Virus record (IMG/VR): IMGVR_UViG_3300020122_000093
Coordinates: 1 to 35,966 of that record
DNA length: 35,966 bases
Reading direction: 5' to 3' (one strand)
Source: a virus
Under the pieces are notes generated by a model. It worked only from the letters and a program-made list of their open reading frames with translations. It was not told the origin of the DNA and ran no database searches. The position numbers were made by a program, and so were the translations under genes. Shown piece after piece: positions 5,427 to 13,470 of the stretch; position 1 is the stretch's first letter; each line of letters starts with the position of its first letter.

Positions 5427-5690
5427 ATGGCGGGCGCCCCAATCGGCAATCAAAACGCAGCAAAAGGCAAACTAATCACGGACCGGATTAGGAAAGCCTG
5501 CATTCAAGAGGACTTCAAGCGGGTCGATCAGGGCATCGACAAATTGTTGGATGCTTATGCTGCTGGCGAGCCTTGGGCTGTCGAGCAAATCCTGAACCGC
5601 TTTGAAGGCAAGCCTGCGCAATCGGTCGAGCTTGATGCTGAAATCCGCACACAATTGGTGCAAGCCACAACCGAGGACGAAAAGGCGTGA
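5427..5690 (+). CDS. putative terminase small subunit
   Basis: 87 residues from ATG 5427 (TTG 5412 would add five). The N-terminus APIGNQNAAKGK is the typical small-terminase or terminase-associated opening, followed by a helical stretch and GEPWAVEQILNRFEGKPAQS, the common ...eGKPxQ ending of the DNA-recognition domain. It should recognise the packaging site and recruit the large subunit encoded 300 bases downstream. It is short for a full small terminase, which lowers certainty. Confidence 0.75.
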   Translation: MAGAPIGNQNAAKGKLITDRIRKACIQEDFKRVDQGIDKLLDAYAAGEPWAVEQILNRFEGKPAQSVELDAEIRTQLVQATTEDEKA

Positions 5691-5992
5691 ATACCCTTGA
5701 GCACGTTGATCCTCGCGATCGCCCTATTGTTCCATCAGAGGTTGGCCGCACCGCTTTCCGTCGCTATTCCAACTGGCGCAGCACGTTCGGTTATACCCAC
5801 CCGCACATCGATAAAAACCTCATGTGCATCATGTGCAAAACCGAGGACAATGAGCCTATTCGTGATATTGCCGAACTGAAGCCGTGGACCGACTTCTTTG
5901 CGGGCAAGACCTTTGAAGGTAAGCCTGTCAAGTTTACTGCAACCCGGTGCCATGTCTGCGGTTACCCATTTTCGTTTTACTGGCCCGCATGA
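5687..5992 (+). CDS. zinc-finger-like hypothetical protein between terminase subunits
   Basis: 101 residues from GTG 5687, overlapping the previous stop (GTGA). Two cysteine pairs, CIMC (about 47-50) and CHVC (about 89-92), suggest one zinc site. The N-terminus has GRTAFRRYSNWRSTFGY. Its stop overlaps the large terminase start (ATGA). A role in packaging is suggested by position only. Confidence 0.75.
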   Translation: MNTLEHVDPRDRPIVPSEVGRTAFRRYSNWRSTFGYTHPHIDKNLMCIMCKTEDNEPIRDIAELKPWTDFFAGKTFEGKPVKFTATRCHVCGYPFSFYWPA

Positions 5993-7335
5993 GTTTCTCC
6001 TTTACCGCCAAGCAACAGGAGGCCATGACTCAGCTAATCGCCTCCGACGCTACTCATCAAATGCTGTTCGGAGGCTCGCGCTCCGGCAAGACATTCTTGT
6101 TCGTGCGCATCGTAGTCATGCGCGCCATGAAAGCGCCCAAGAGCCGGCATGTCATCCTGCGCTTTCGCTTCAACGCCTGCATGGCCGCTATCGGCATGGA
6201 CACCTTTCCCAAGGTGATGTTGACCTGCTTTCCCGGCATCAAGTACACGCTCGACAAGAAGAACTGGATATTCACCCTAGAAAACGGGTCAGAAGTCTGG
6301 CTTGGCGGCTTAGATGACAAGGAACGCACGGAAAAGATTCTCGGCCAAGAGTTCGCCACGATTTACCTGAACGAGTGTAGTCAAATCCCCTATAACAGCC
6401 GCAACATCGCCCTGACGCGCTTGGCCCAGGCTGTAATGCAGGAAATGGCCGGGCGCGAACCGACGCCGCTGAGAGTGCGGATGTACTACGACTGCAATCC
6501 ACCGTCGAAAGCACATTGGACCTACAAACTCTTTCACGACAAGCGCGACCCGGAAAGCGGCAAGTCTCTGCCGCAGCCGGCCGATTACGCCTGGTTTCAG
6601 ATCAATCCAGAAGACAACCTGCAAAACCTGACGGTGGGCTATCTCGACACGCTCAGGAACCTTTCGCCGCGGCTGCAAAAGCGATTCCTGAAGGGCGAGT
6701 TCGGGGATGCGACGCCGAATGCCTTGTTCGCCCAGGAAACGATTGACGCTTGGCGCTCCGAAAACGACAAACTACCAGACTTTGTGCGCGTGGTAGTTGC
6801 GGTCGATCCGAGCGGTTCAGGCGATTCCGATAATGCTGATAACGACGCTATCGGCATTCTGGTGGCTGCGCTTGGTACGGATGGCAATGCCTACGTGGTC
6901 GAAGACTGTACCGTCAAAGCTGGTCCTGGAACTTGGGGACGAGTCGCTGCTTCTGCCTATGAGCGCCACGCAGCCGATGTGATTGTCGGCGAAACGAACT
7001 ACGGCGGTGAAATGGTCAAGTTCACCGTTCAGACTGCCGATCCGCGCGCCAACTACAAAGCTGTCACGGCAACGCGTGGCAAAGTCGTTCGCGCCGAGCC
7101 GATCAGCGCCTTGTACGACAAAGGCAAAGTCCGCCATGTCGGCCAGTTTCACCAGCTGGAAGACGAGCTCTGTGCCTTCTCGACTTTTGGCTACACCGGC
7201 CAAGCCTCCCCGAACCGGGCCGACGCCTTGATTTGGGCGCTGACGGAGCTTTTCCCGGGCGTGGTCAAACAGCCGCGTGTGGAAGCTGAAAACGACGAGG
7301 AAGAATGGTTCGCTCATGCAGGATGGATGGCATGA
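5989..7335 (+). CDS. terminase large subunit
   Basis: 448 residues from ATG 5989. The N-terminal ATPase has Walker A GGSRSGKT (28-35) and Walker B ending TIYLNE (E129). The C-terminal RNase H-like nuclease has VVVAVDPSGSG (D273), VIVGETNYGG near 330, and NRADALIWA (D412). It pumps DNA into the prohead and cuts it. With a P22-type portal and circularly permuted contig ends, headful packaging is likely. The longer reading from 5947 is out of step with the ATGA overlap at 5989-5992. Stop overlaps the following acetyltransferase start. Confidence 0.95.
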   Translation: MSFSFTAKQQEAMTQLIASDATHQMLFGGSRSGKTFLFVRIVVMRAMKAPKSRHVILRFRFNACMAAIGMDTFPKVMLTCFPGIKYTLDKKNWIFTLENGSEVWLGGLDDKERTEKILGQEFATIYLNECSQIPYNSRNIALTRLAQAVMQEMAGREPTPLRVRMYYDCNPPSKAHWTYKLFHDKRDPESGKSLPQPADYAWFQINPEDNLQNLTVGYLDTLRNLSPRLQKRFLKGEFGDATPNALFAQETIDAWRSENDKLPDFVRVVVAVDPSGSGDSDNADNDAIGILVAALGTDGNAYVVEDCTVKAGPGTWGRVAASAYERHAADVIVGETNYGGEMVKFTVQTADPRANYKAVTATRGKVVRAEPISALYDKGKVRHVGQFHQLEDELCAFSTFGYTGQASPNRADALIWALTELFPGVVKQPRVEAENDEEEWFAHAGWMA

Positions 7336-7640
7336 AAGTCCTCAAATTCGCCCGAAAAATGGAACCCGGCTGGCGCACACTCGGCAATGCAGCTCTGTGC
7401 CTGCGCGTGCCCGACTTTCTCGGGGCCGACGAACAAAAGTACATCTTCTGGCTCACCGACCTACAGGTAAAGCCCGAAAGCCGTCGCAAAGGGCTGGCAA
7501 ACGCCCTGCTGCGTCAAGTTTGTTCCGAGGCTGACGAGCATGGCAAATCCCTGCTACTCATTCCGCATTCCGACGAAGGCGAGCCGACTGATGACCAGTT
7601 GAAGGCTTGGTATCACCATCACCGCTTCGCCGTGATCTAG
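7332..7640 (+). CDS. GNAT-type N-acetyltransferase-like protein
   Basis: 102 residues. LTDLQVKPESRRKGLANALL (about 41-60) is the beta4 strand plus acetyl-CoA pyrophosphate loop (RRKGLA) of the GNAT fold, followed by a helix and KSLLLIPHSDEG and a short C-terminal strand region. It is shorter than the usual 140-170 residues, so the N-terminal strands are reduced. It lies between large terminase and portal with an ATGA overlap. Similar proteins occur here in related phages; target unknown, possibly a virion or host protein. Confidence 0.75.
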   Translation: MKVLKFARKMEPGWRTLGNAALCLRVPDFLGADEQKYIFWLTDLQVKPESRRKGLANALLRQVCSEADEHGKSLLLIPHSDEGEPTDDQLKAWYHHHRFAVI

Positions 7641-7684
7641 AACACCAGTGGTCCTTTGCCCTGCCTGATGCTGCGAGGCCCGCA

Positions 7685-9931
7685 ATGAGCGAAGCCGTTC
7701 AAGCCGCGGTGGACGACGTTGATGACGATGCCAAACAGTCAGGCAGCGAAGCCGACGACGCAATCATCGCCGACGCCAAGAAGTTCTATGCCTTGGTCGA
7801 GGAGTACGAGTCAGAGAACCGCACGAATGCGCTCACAGACAAGGAGTTCATGCGCGGGGGGGCGTATCAATGGGACCAAGCCGCGTGGGATTTGCGCCAG
7901 GTCGAGCAGCGCCCGCGCCTCACGATCAATGTCTTGCCCTCGTTCATTCAGCAGGTCACGAACGATCAGCGCCAGAACAAGACCAACATCAAGACTCACC
8001 CGGTCGCGCATGCCGACGACAAGATTAACGAAGTCGTCCAGGGCGCGATCAAGCACATCGAATACGCTTCCAACGCCGATGTGGCCTATGACCGCGCGCT
8101 CCAGTCGGCTACAGAAATCGGTTTCGGCTACTGGCGCCTGATTACGGACTACCAATCAGAGGACTCGTTCGACCAAATCATCAAGTTTTCGTCGTTCCGC
8201 AACCCGTTCATGGTGTTTTTCGACCCGCGCTCGACGGAACCGGATGGCAGCGACCAGAAGCGATGTTTGATCGCCTTGGACGTGCCGAAAGAGGAATTCG
8301 AGGCCGAATATCCCGACGCGCAGACCACTACTGACTTGTTCCCAAGCGGAACAGGCCTGGACGCCGGCTGGATCAACAAGGATAGCGTTCGCGTCGCTGA
8401 GTTTTACCGGATCGAAGAGGAGCAAGAAGACCTGTACCTGATGCCCGATGGGAAAACCCTGTGGGGCAGCGAAATTGACCAGCTTTTCGCCTCTCCGATG
8501 GCGGTCCAACTGCCCTTCAAAAAGGCTGACTTGAAGTGCCGCAAGTCCTCGCATCGCAAGGTCATGTGGTACAAGCTCACCGCTGCCGAGATTCTGGACC
8601 GGGCTGAGATCAAGTCGTATTGGATTCCCGTATTTCCGGTCTGGGGCACGGAAATCGACGTGAATGGCAAAGTGGACCGCCGCGGCATGATTCGGGACGC
8701 AAAAGACCCGGCCAAAATGTACAACGTGACCATGAGCGCCGCGACCGAGGAAATCGCTTCCCGGTCGAAAGCGCCTTGGATCGGTGCGGTCGGGCAGTTT
8801 GAGGGCCAGGAAAAGAAGTGGCGCCAAGCCAATCGACGCAATTTCCCGTATTTGGAATACGTCCCGAAAACGGTCGACGGACAGCTTGCGCCGCCCCCTC
8901 AGAGACAAGCCGGTGCCGAAATCCCCGCAGGTTTCCTCACGATGGCCGGTCACGCCCGCGACGACATCAAAGCCACGACCGGCATATTCGACGCTTCCCT
9001 AGGGGCGCAGGGCAACGAAACCAGCGGCAAGGCGATCAACGCCCGCAAGAATCAGGGCGAAAAGGCCAACTTCCACTACTCTGACAACCTATTTCGTACT
9101 CAGCGACACTGTGCCCGCGTCATGCTGAAAATGTTCCCGAATTACTACGACGCGACCCGCACGATCAAGATGCTGAAAGAGGATGGCACGGTCAAATCAG
9201 CCGTCATCAATCAGCCTACCCCAGAAGGACAGGCTCCGATCGATCCCGAAACCGGCGCGGTCCAAACGGTGTTGAATGATGTAACGGTGGCTGAGTTCGA
9301 TGTAACCTGTGACTCCGGACCCTCTTACTCGACGCAGCGCCTAGAGGCTCAGGACGCGATGGTGCAACTCGCGCAAGGCAACCCGAAAATCATGGACGTA
9401 GCCGGCGACATTGTGCTGTCCGGCTTCGACTTCAAGGGTGCTGACAAACTCGGCGAGCGGTACAAATACGCCCTGATTCCGCCTGTCCAGCAGGCTCTTG
9501 CCAGCGATGTGCCGGACTCGCCTGAAGTGGCCTCAGTCAAACAGGCTGCCGGCGCGCAGATCAACACGCTCAATCAGCACCTGCAAGGGGCGGTCCAAGG
9601 CATTCAAGAGCGAGACAAGGCGCTTGCCGACCTTCAGCAAAAGCTGAACGAATCGAAACTCAGCACCGAAAAAGAACAGATTAAACAGCAGGCCGAGAAC
9701 CAGCGCGCTCAGCTTCAGCAGGAAATGGAAAACCAGCGCATTGCCTTCCAAGAGCAGTTGATCGAGCAGCGCCGGGCTTTCGAGGACACCACCAACCTAA
9801 AGCTCGCGGAAATCCGGGCAGATGCCCAGCGCGATGTCGCCCAAATCAATGGTTCCGTGCAGATGATTTTGAAGGCACTGGAACCGCCGCCCGCAGCGGC
9901 AGCAGAGTTAGATAAACCGAACCCGACCTGA
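7685..9931 (+). CDS. portal protein, P22 type
   Basis: 748 residues from ATG 7685 with GAGG upstream, close to P22 gp1 (725). The start is acidic (SEAVQAAVDDVDDDAK). The diagnostic N-terminal core reads YQWDQAAWDLRQVEQRPRL then INVLPSFIQQVTNDQRQNK. GAQGNETSGKAI (about 445-460) matches the later core. The last ~150 residues (QQKLNESKLSTEKEQIKQQA onward) are a long Gln/Glu-rich coiled coil, like the barrel helix of the P22 portal. It forms the dodecameric ring at one capsid vertex through which DNA enters and leaves, and binds terminase and the gp4-like protein. Confidence 0.93.
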   Translation: MSEAVQAAVDDVDDDAKQSGSEADDAIIADAKKFYALVEEYESENRTNALTDKEFMRGGAYQWDQAAWDLRQVEQRPRLTINVLPSFIQQVTNDQRQNKTNIKTHPVAHADDKINEVVQGAIKHIEYASNADVAYDRALQSATEIGFGYWRLITDYQSEDSFDQIIKFSSFRNPFMVFFDPRSTEPDGSDQKRCLIALDVPKEEFEAEYPDAQTTTDLFPSGTGLDAGWINKDSVRVAEFYRIEEEQEDLYLMPDGKTLWGSEIDQLFASPMAVQLPFKKADLKCRKSSHRKVMWYKLTAAEILDRAEIKSYWIPVFPVWGTEIDVNGKVDRRGMIRDAKDPAKMYNVTMSAATEEIASRSKAPWIGAVGQFEGQEKKWRQANRRNFPYLEYVPKTVDGQLAPPPQRQAGAEIPAGFLTMAGHARDDIKATTGIFDASLGAQGNETSGKAINARKNQGEKANFHYSDNLFRTQRHCARVMLKMFPNYYDATRTIKMLKEDGTVKSAVINQPTPEGQAPIDPETGAVQTVLNDVTVAEFDVTCDSGPSYSTQRLEAQDAMVQLAQGNPKIMDVAGDIVLSGFDFKGADKLGERYKYALIPPVQQALASDVPDSPEVASVKQAAGAQINTLNQHLQGAVQGIQERDKALADLQQKLNESKLSTEKEQIKQQAENQRAQLQQEMENQRIAFQEQLIEQRRAFEDTTNLKLAEIRADAQRDVAQINGSVQMILKALEPPPAAAAELDKPNPT

Positions 9932-9959
9932 CGGCTTCAGGGCTAGCAAAGGAACGACC

Positions 9960-10799
9960 ATGAGTGACGTACAAGCAGAAACCGTAATCGAAACGCCGGC
10001 ACCCGCGCCGAACGCGGAGCAAGCACCCCCGGAGACCGCTGCCGAGGAAACTGCTGCGCCCATTGAGGGCGAAACCGAAGGCGAGGAAAAACCGGAACGA
10101 ACCTTTACCCAAGCCGAGCTTGACAAGATCGTTCAACGGGAAAAAGCATCCGCACATCGCAGGGCTGAAAGACTTGCACGCGCCGAAGTTGAACGCGACC
10201 ACTACCGCAGTCAGGTCGAGCAACAGCGTGCGCCCCAAGTCCAAGCCCAGGGCGAGCCGCAACCGAAAGACTTCAAGACGTGGGAAGAATACAACGCCGC
10301 CGTAGTCGATTACAAAGTGAATCAGCGGTTTGATTCGCTTCAGCGCGAAACTTCTGCAAAGCAGCAGGAACGCGCAGCGACAGAATATGCGGATCGCGTT
10401 CGCACCAACCTACAGACCTTTGCACGCGAACACCCTGATTTCGAGGACGTAGCTTTGTCTCCTGACCTACCCATAACCCCGCCTATGGCAGCAGCTATTG
10501 CGGAGTCGGATAAGTCGGGACAGATTGCCTACTACCTGGGCCAAAACCCGGACGAAGCCGAGCGTATCTCTCGACTCCCTCCGACTCGTCAGGCCGCTGC
10601 AATCGTCAATCTGGAGTCCAAGTTTGAGGCCGCGCCGAATAAGCAAACCACCGCACCGGCACCGGCAAAACCCGTAGCAGCAGGCAGTACGTCCACGTCG
10701 CTAAAAAACCTATCCGCCGAGCAGATTGCAAAAATGCCGATGGACAAGTACATGGCGATGCGCGCCAAAGAGGGCGCAAAGTGGGCGAAACGGAGTTAA
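9960..10799 (+). CDS. scaffolding protein
   Basis: 279 residues, with AAAGGAACG before the ATG. The N-terminus is highly acidic and Pro/Ala-rich (disordered); then TFTQAELDKIVQREKASAHRR starts a charged helical region, a common opening in phage scaffold proteins (FTQAELDxIV). The C-terminus is basic (MAMRAKEGAKWAKRS), fitting the coat-binding helix-turn-helix of P22-type scaffolds. It lies directly between portal and coat genes. It should direct coat assembly and then leave the prohead. Confidence 0.85.
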   Translation: MSDVQAETVIETPAPAPNAEQAPPETAAEETAAPIEGETEGEEKPERTFTQAELDKIVQREKASAHRRAERLARAEVERDHYRSQVEQQRAPQVQAQGEPQPKDFKTWEEYNAAVVDYKVNQRFDSLQRETSAKQQERAATEYADRVRTNLQTFAREHPDFEDVALSPDLPITPPMAAAIAESDKSGQIAYYLGQNPDEAERISRLPPTRQAAAIVNLESKFEAAPNKQTTAPAPAKPVAAGSTSTSLKNLSAEQIAKMPMDKYMAMRAKEGAKWAKRS

Positions 10800-10834
10800 A
10801 CCTATGCCGGTGGTAACCCTCAAAGGACACCACC

Positions 10835-12040
10835 ATGGCAACGAATTCCCTTGCAGTATGTACCATCGTAGCAAAGGAAGCGCTGGCGATCATCAAGAAC
10901 ACCATCGCTTTTGCAAAAAATGTGAACCGAGATTATGAGTCGGAGTTCGAGAGCAATCAATCACGCGGTTACAGTCCCGGCAACACGGTCAACATCAAGT
11001 TGCCGCCGCGTTTCCAGTACCGTGCCGGCCGAGTAGCTTCGCCCCAGGCGGTAACCGAAACCACCATTCCCTTGGTCGTTTCGCAGGGCGGTTGCGACCT
11101 CGGCTTTACCGGGTTCGAGCAGACGCTGAGCCTGCAACAACGCGAAAAGAAGATCATGGCCGCAGTTGCGACTGTGGTAAACGAAATCGACCGCCAAGGG
11201 CTGGATATGGTGCGGAAAAGCGTTTACAACAGCGTCGGCACCGTGGGTTCGCTGCCGACTACGCAGGCGAACGCGCTCAATACCATCCTGACAGCACAGC
11301 AAAAACTGGATGAAAACGGCGCTCCGCGTGACATGAACCGGGCGTTCTGCGTTAACCCGGCCATGAATGCGGCACTGGTTCAAGGCTTGGCGGGCTTGTT
11401 CAACAACCAGAAGAACATCAGTGACCAGTACACCAAAGGCATGATGGTGGAAGGCATCGGTGCCAACTGGATGATGGACCAGAACGTCACGGCCCAGACC
11501 AACGGCACGGCGGCTGTCAGCAATATCAACGGCTCCAACCAAACCGGCGCGACCATCACGGTCAACGCCATCACCGGCACCTTGAAGCAAGGCCAACTCA
11601 TCACGCTTCCCGGCGTGAACTCGGTAAACCCGCAATCCCGCGCGGATACCGGCTCGCTTCAGGGGTTTGTGGTGACGGCGGATACGGTAACCGGCGCAAC
11701 GTCGATTCCGATTTCACCGGCTATCGTGACTTCGGGAGCGTTCCAGAACGTGACCGCTTCGCCGACCTCCGGTTCGCCATGGGTATTGATCGGTACTGCT
11801 TCCGCAGTGATCGATCAGAACGTGGTCTTCCACGAGGACGCTTTCACCTTGGCGATGGTCCCGATGGCCGAGCCTCCTCCCGGTGCGGGCGCAGTCTGCA
11901 AGCAAATGTCCGACGACGGCTTTACCGTCAAGGTCACGCAATACTACGACGGCACCAACGATCAGTTGAACATGCGTCTTGACGTGCTGTTCGGCTGGCT
12001 GGCGACGTATCCGCAGTTTGCTTGCAAAATCTTGAAGTAA
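10835..12040 (+). CDS. major capsid protein, P22 coat type
   Basis: 401 residues, ATG 10835 with GGACACCACC upstream. The early part VAKEALAIIKNTIAFAKNVN and the region SRGYSPGNTVNIKLPPRFQ match the P22 gp5-like coat family; P22 coat is 430 residues. Residues ~225-315 (GATITVNAITGTLKQGQLIT, LQGFVVTADTVTGATSIPIS) form a Gly/Thr/Val-rich beta insertion domain. The end (LRLDVLFG-like MRLDVLFGWLATYPQFACK) fits the family C-terminus. It should form the T=7 shell, probably folded with help of the GroES-like protein. Confidence 0.92.
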   Translation: MATNSLAVCTIVAKEALAIIKNTIAFAKNVNRDYESEFESNQSRGYSPGNTVNIKLPPRFQYRAGRVASPQAVTETTIPLVVSQGGCDLGFTGFEQTLSLQQREKKIMAAVATVVNEIDRQGLDMVRKSVYNSVGTVGSLPTTQANALNTILTAQQKLDENGAPRDMNRAFCVNPAMNAALVQGLAGLFNNQKNISDQYTKGMMVEGIGANWMMDQNVTAQTNGTAAVSNINGSNQTGATITVNAITGTLKQGQLITLPGVNSVNPQSRADTGSLQGFVVTADTVTGATSIPISPAIVTSGAFQNVTASPTSGSPWVLIGTASAVIDQNVVFHEDAFTLAMVPMAEPPPGAGAVCKQMSDDGFTVKVTQYYDGTNDQLNMRLDVLFGWLATYPQFACKILK

Positions 12041-12051
12041 AGGAGACGACA

Positions 12052-12756
12052 ATGTATGTAACTCTAACCCGCCCGTATCTGGGCAATCTGTCCGGTACTA
12101 CCATCGCCGTTCCCGACGATGTAGGTACTGCCATGACCACGCAGGGTCTCGCTACTGCGGCCACCGGCCAACCGGCTGGCACTTACACGGAAAGCCTTTA
12201 TGCACAACTCGCTCCCGCAACGCTGGGGGGCAATAGTGCATCCGTGAATGGCCAGTTTTTGGCGCCTCCGACCAATATCGAATGTCCCGCGATTTTGCCG
12301 AATGGCCCGATCCTCGCGTTCGCATCGTTGGGCACCAATACCACGTTGGTATCGGGTACGCTGTATCGCGCCGAAATTTGGGTGCCGACGACTTCCGTTT
12401 GGAAGGGAATCGGTGTTCTTAACGGCGCTACGGTAGGAACCAATAACGGATTGGTCGCGCTGTACGACACCACCGGGGCTTTGATTGGCAACTCCGCAGT
12501 AGCCGGCGCGGTGACGGTGGGCGCGAACTCGTTCCAAAACCGTGATTTCCTCGCCAAGACACTGTTGGTACGTGGGCGGTATTTCATTGCCTACCAAGCC
12601 AACGGCACTACGGACACTCTCCGCACCTGGGCGGCGGCGAACGGCGGCAACCAAATGACGGCCAGCTCGACCGGCACGTTTGGAACCCTGCCGAACTTCA
12701 CGCCTCCGACCACCTTCACGGCGGACGTGGGCCCTATCGGCTGGCTGTACCAGTAA
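12052..12756 (+). CDS. putative capsid decoration or head-fibre protein
   Basis: 234 residues from ATG 12052, with AAAGGAGACGAC upstream. After a short N-terminal segment (MYVTLTRPYLGNLSGTTIA) it is rich in Thr, Gly, Ala and Asn with repeated beta-strand patterns (SGTLYRAEIWVPTTSVWKGI, GRYFIAYQANGTTDTL). Position right behind the coat gene suggests a protein on the capsid surface. No family recognised; a tail role cannot be excluded. Confidence 0.7.
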   Translation: MYVTLTRPYLGNLSGTTIAVPDDVGTAMTTQGLATAATGQPAGTYTESLYAQLAPATLGGNSASVNGQFLAPPTNIECPAILPNGPILAFASLGTNTTLVSGTLYRAEIWVPTTSVWKGIGVLNGATVGTNNGLVALYDTTGALIGNSAVAGAVTVGANSFQNRDFLAKTLLVRGRYFIAYQANGTTDTLRTWAAANGGNQMTASSTGTFGTLPNFTPPTTFTADVGPIGWLYQ

Positions 12757-12762
12757 AAAATC

Positions 12763-13470
12763 ATGCCGACTCCTATCGTAGCCCAAGATCTCCTCAATTC
12801 CGCCGCGCAACTGTGCGGCTTTCTGGAAGACGGGGAGACTTTGACTCCGCAGGAGTCGGCTGACGGCTTACTGCGTTTGCAAGACTTGATTGAAGACTGG
12901 CTCAATCAGGATTTCATGATTTTCAGCCACGTCAATTACACGTTCAACATGAGCGCGAACGTTGGGGTGTATACGCTTGGTATCGGTGGCACTTTCAACA
13001 TCGCGGCTCGCCCGCTCGCTATTCGCAGCGGCTATACCAGTTTGAACGGCGTCGATTACCCTCTCTTGGCTATCGGCAATGCCGAGTACAACACCATCGC
13101 GATCAAAAGTCTTACAGGCTCATGGCCCCTCGTGGTCGGTTCGGATGACGGTTTCCCGCTAATCAGTCTCGAATTCTGGCCGTTGCCTGCGCAGAACATG
13201 ACGGTCACACTCAATTTTGATGTGCCGATCACGTCGCCGGTCAATTTGTCCGATTCGCTATCGTATCCCCCTGGATACGCCAAAGCACTTCGTTATGCCC
13301 TTGCGGTCGAACTCGGCGAAGAATTCAAGACGCCTGTATCTGATCGTGTGCAGAAAATCGCCAATGAAACGATGGGGAATATCAAGGTCGGAAACTTCCC
13401 CGACGACGTTCTCGAATTTGGTACGGAATGGTCCACTACGCCGCAGTGGCAGAACTGGCAAATCCTGTGA
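12763..13470 (+). CDS. tail accessory factor, P22 gp4-like head-completion protein
   Basis: 235 residues. LLNSAAQLCGFLEDGETLTP followed by QESADGLLRLQDLIEDWLNQ is the characteristic helical N-terminus of the P22 gp4 family (P22 gp4 is 166 residues), and YPPGYAKALRYALAVELGEE marks its C-terminal helices. It binds under the portal ring after packaging and forms the neck. The ribosome site before ATG 12763 is weak. The stop overlaps the next start (GTGA). Confidence 0.85.
   Translation: MPTPIVAQDLLNSAAQLCGFLEDGETLTPQESADGLLRLQDLIEDWLNQDFMIFSHVNYTFNMSANVGVYTLGIGGTFNIAARPLAIRSGYTSLNGVDYPLLAIGNAEYNTIAIKSLTGSWPLVVGSDDGFPLISLEFWPLPAQNMTVTLNFDVPITSPVNLSDSLSYPPGYAKALRYALAVELGEEFKTPVSDRVQKIANETMGNIKVGNFPDDVLEFGTEWSTTPQWQNWQIL

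Noticed and set aside
8156-8953. 265-codon minus-strand open frame
   Set aside because: Antisense to the portal gene, whose motifs are unmistakable.
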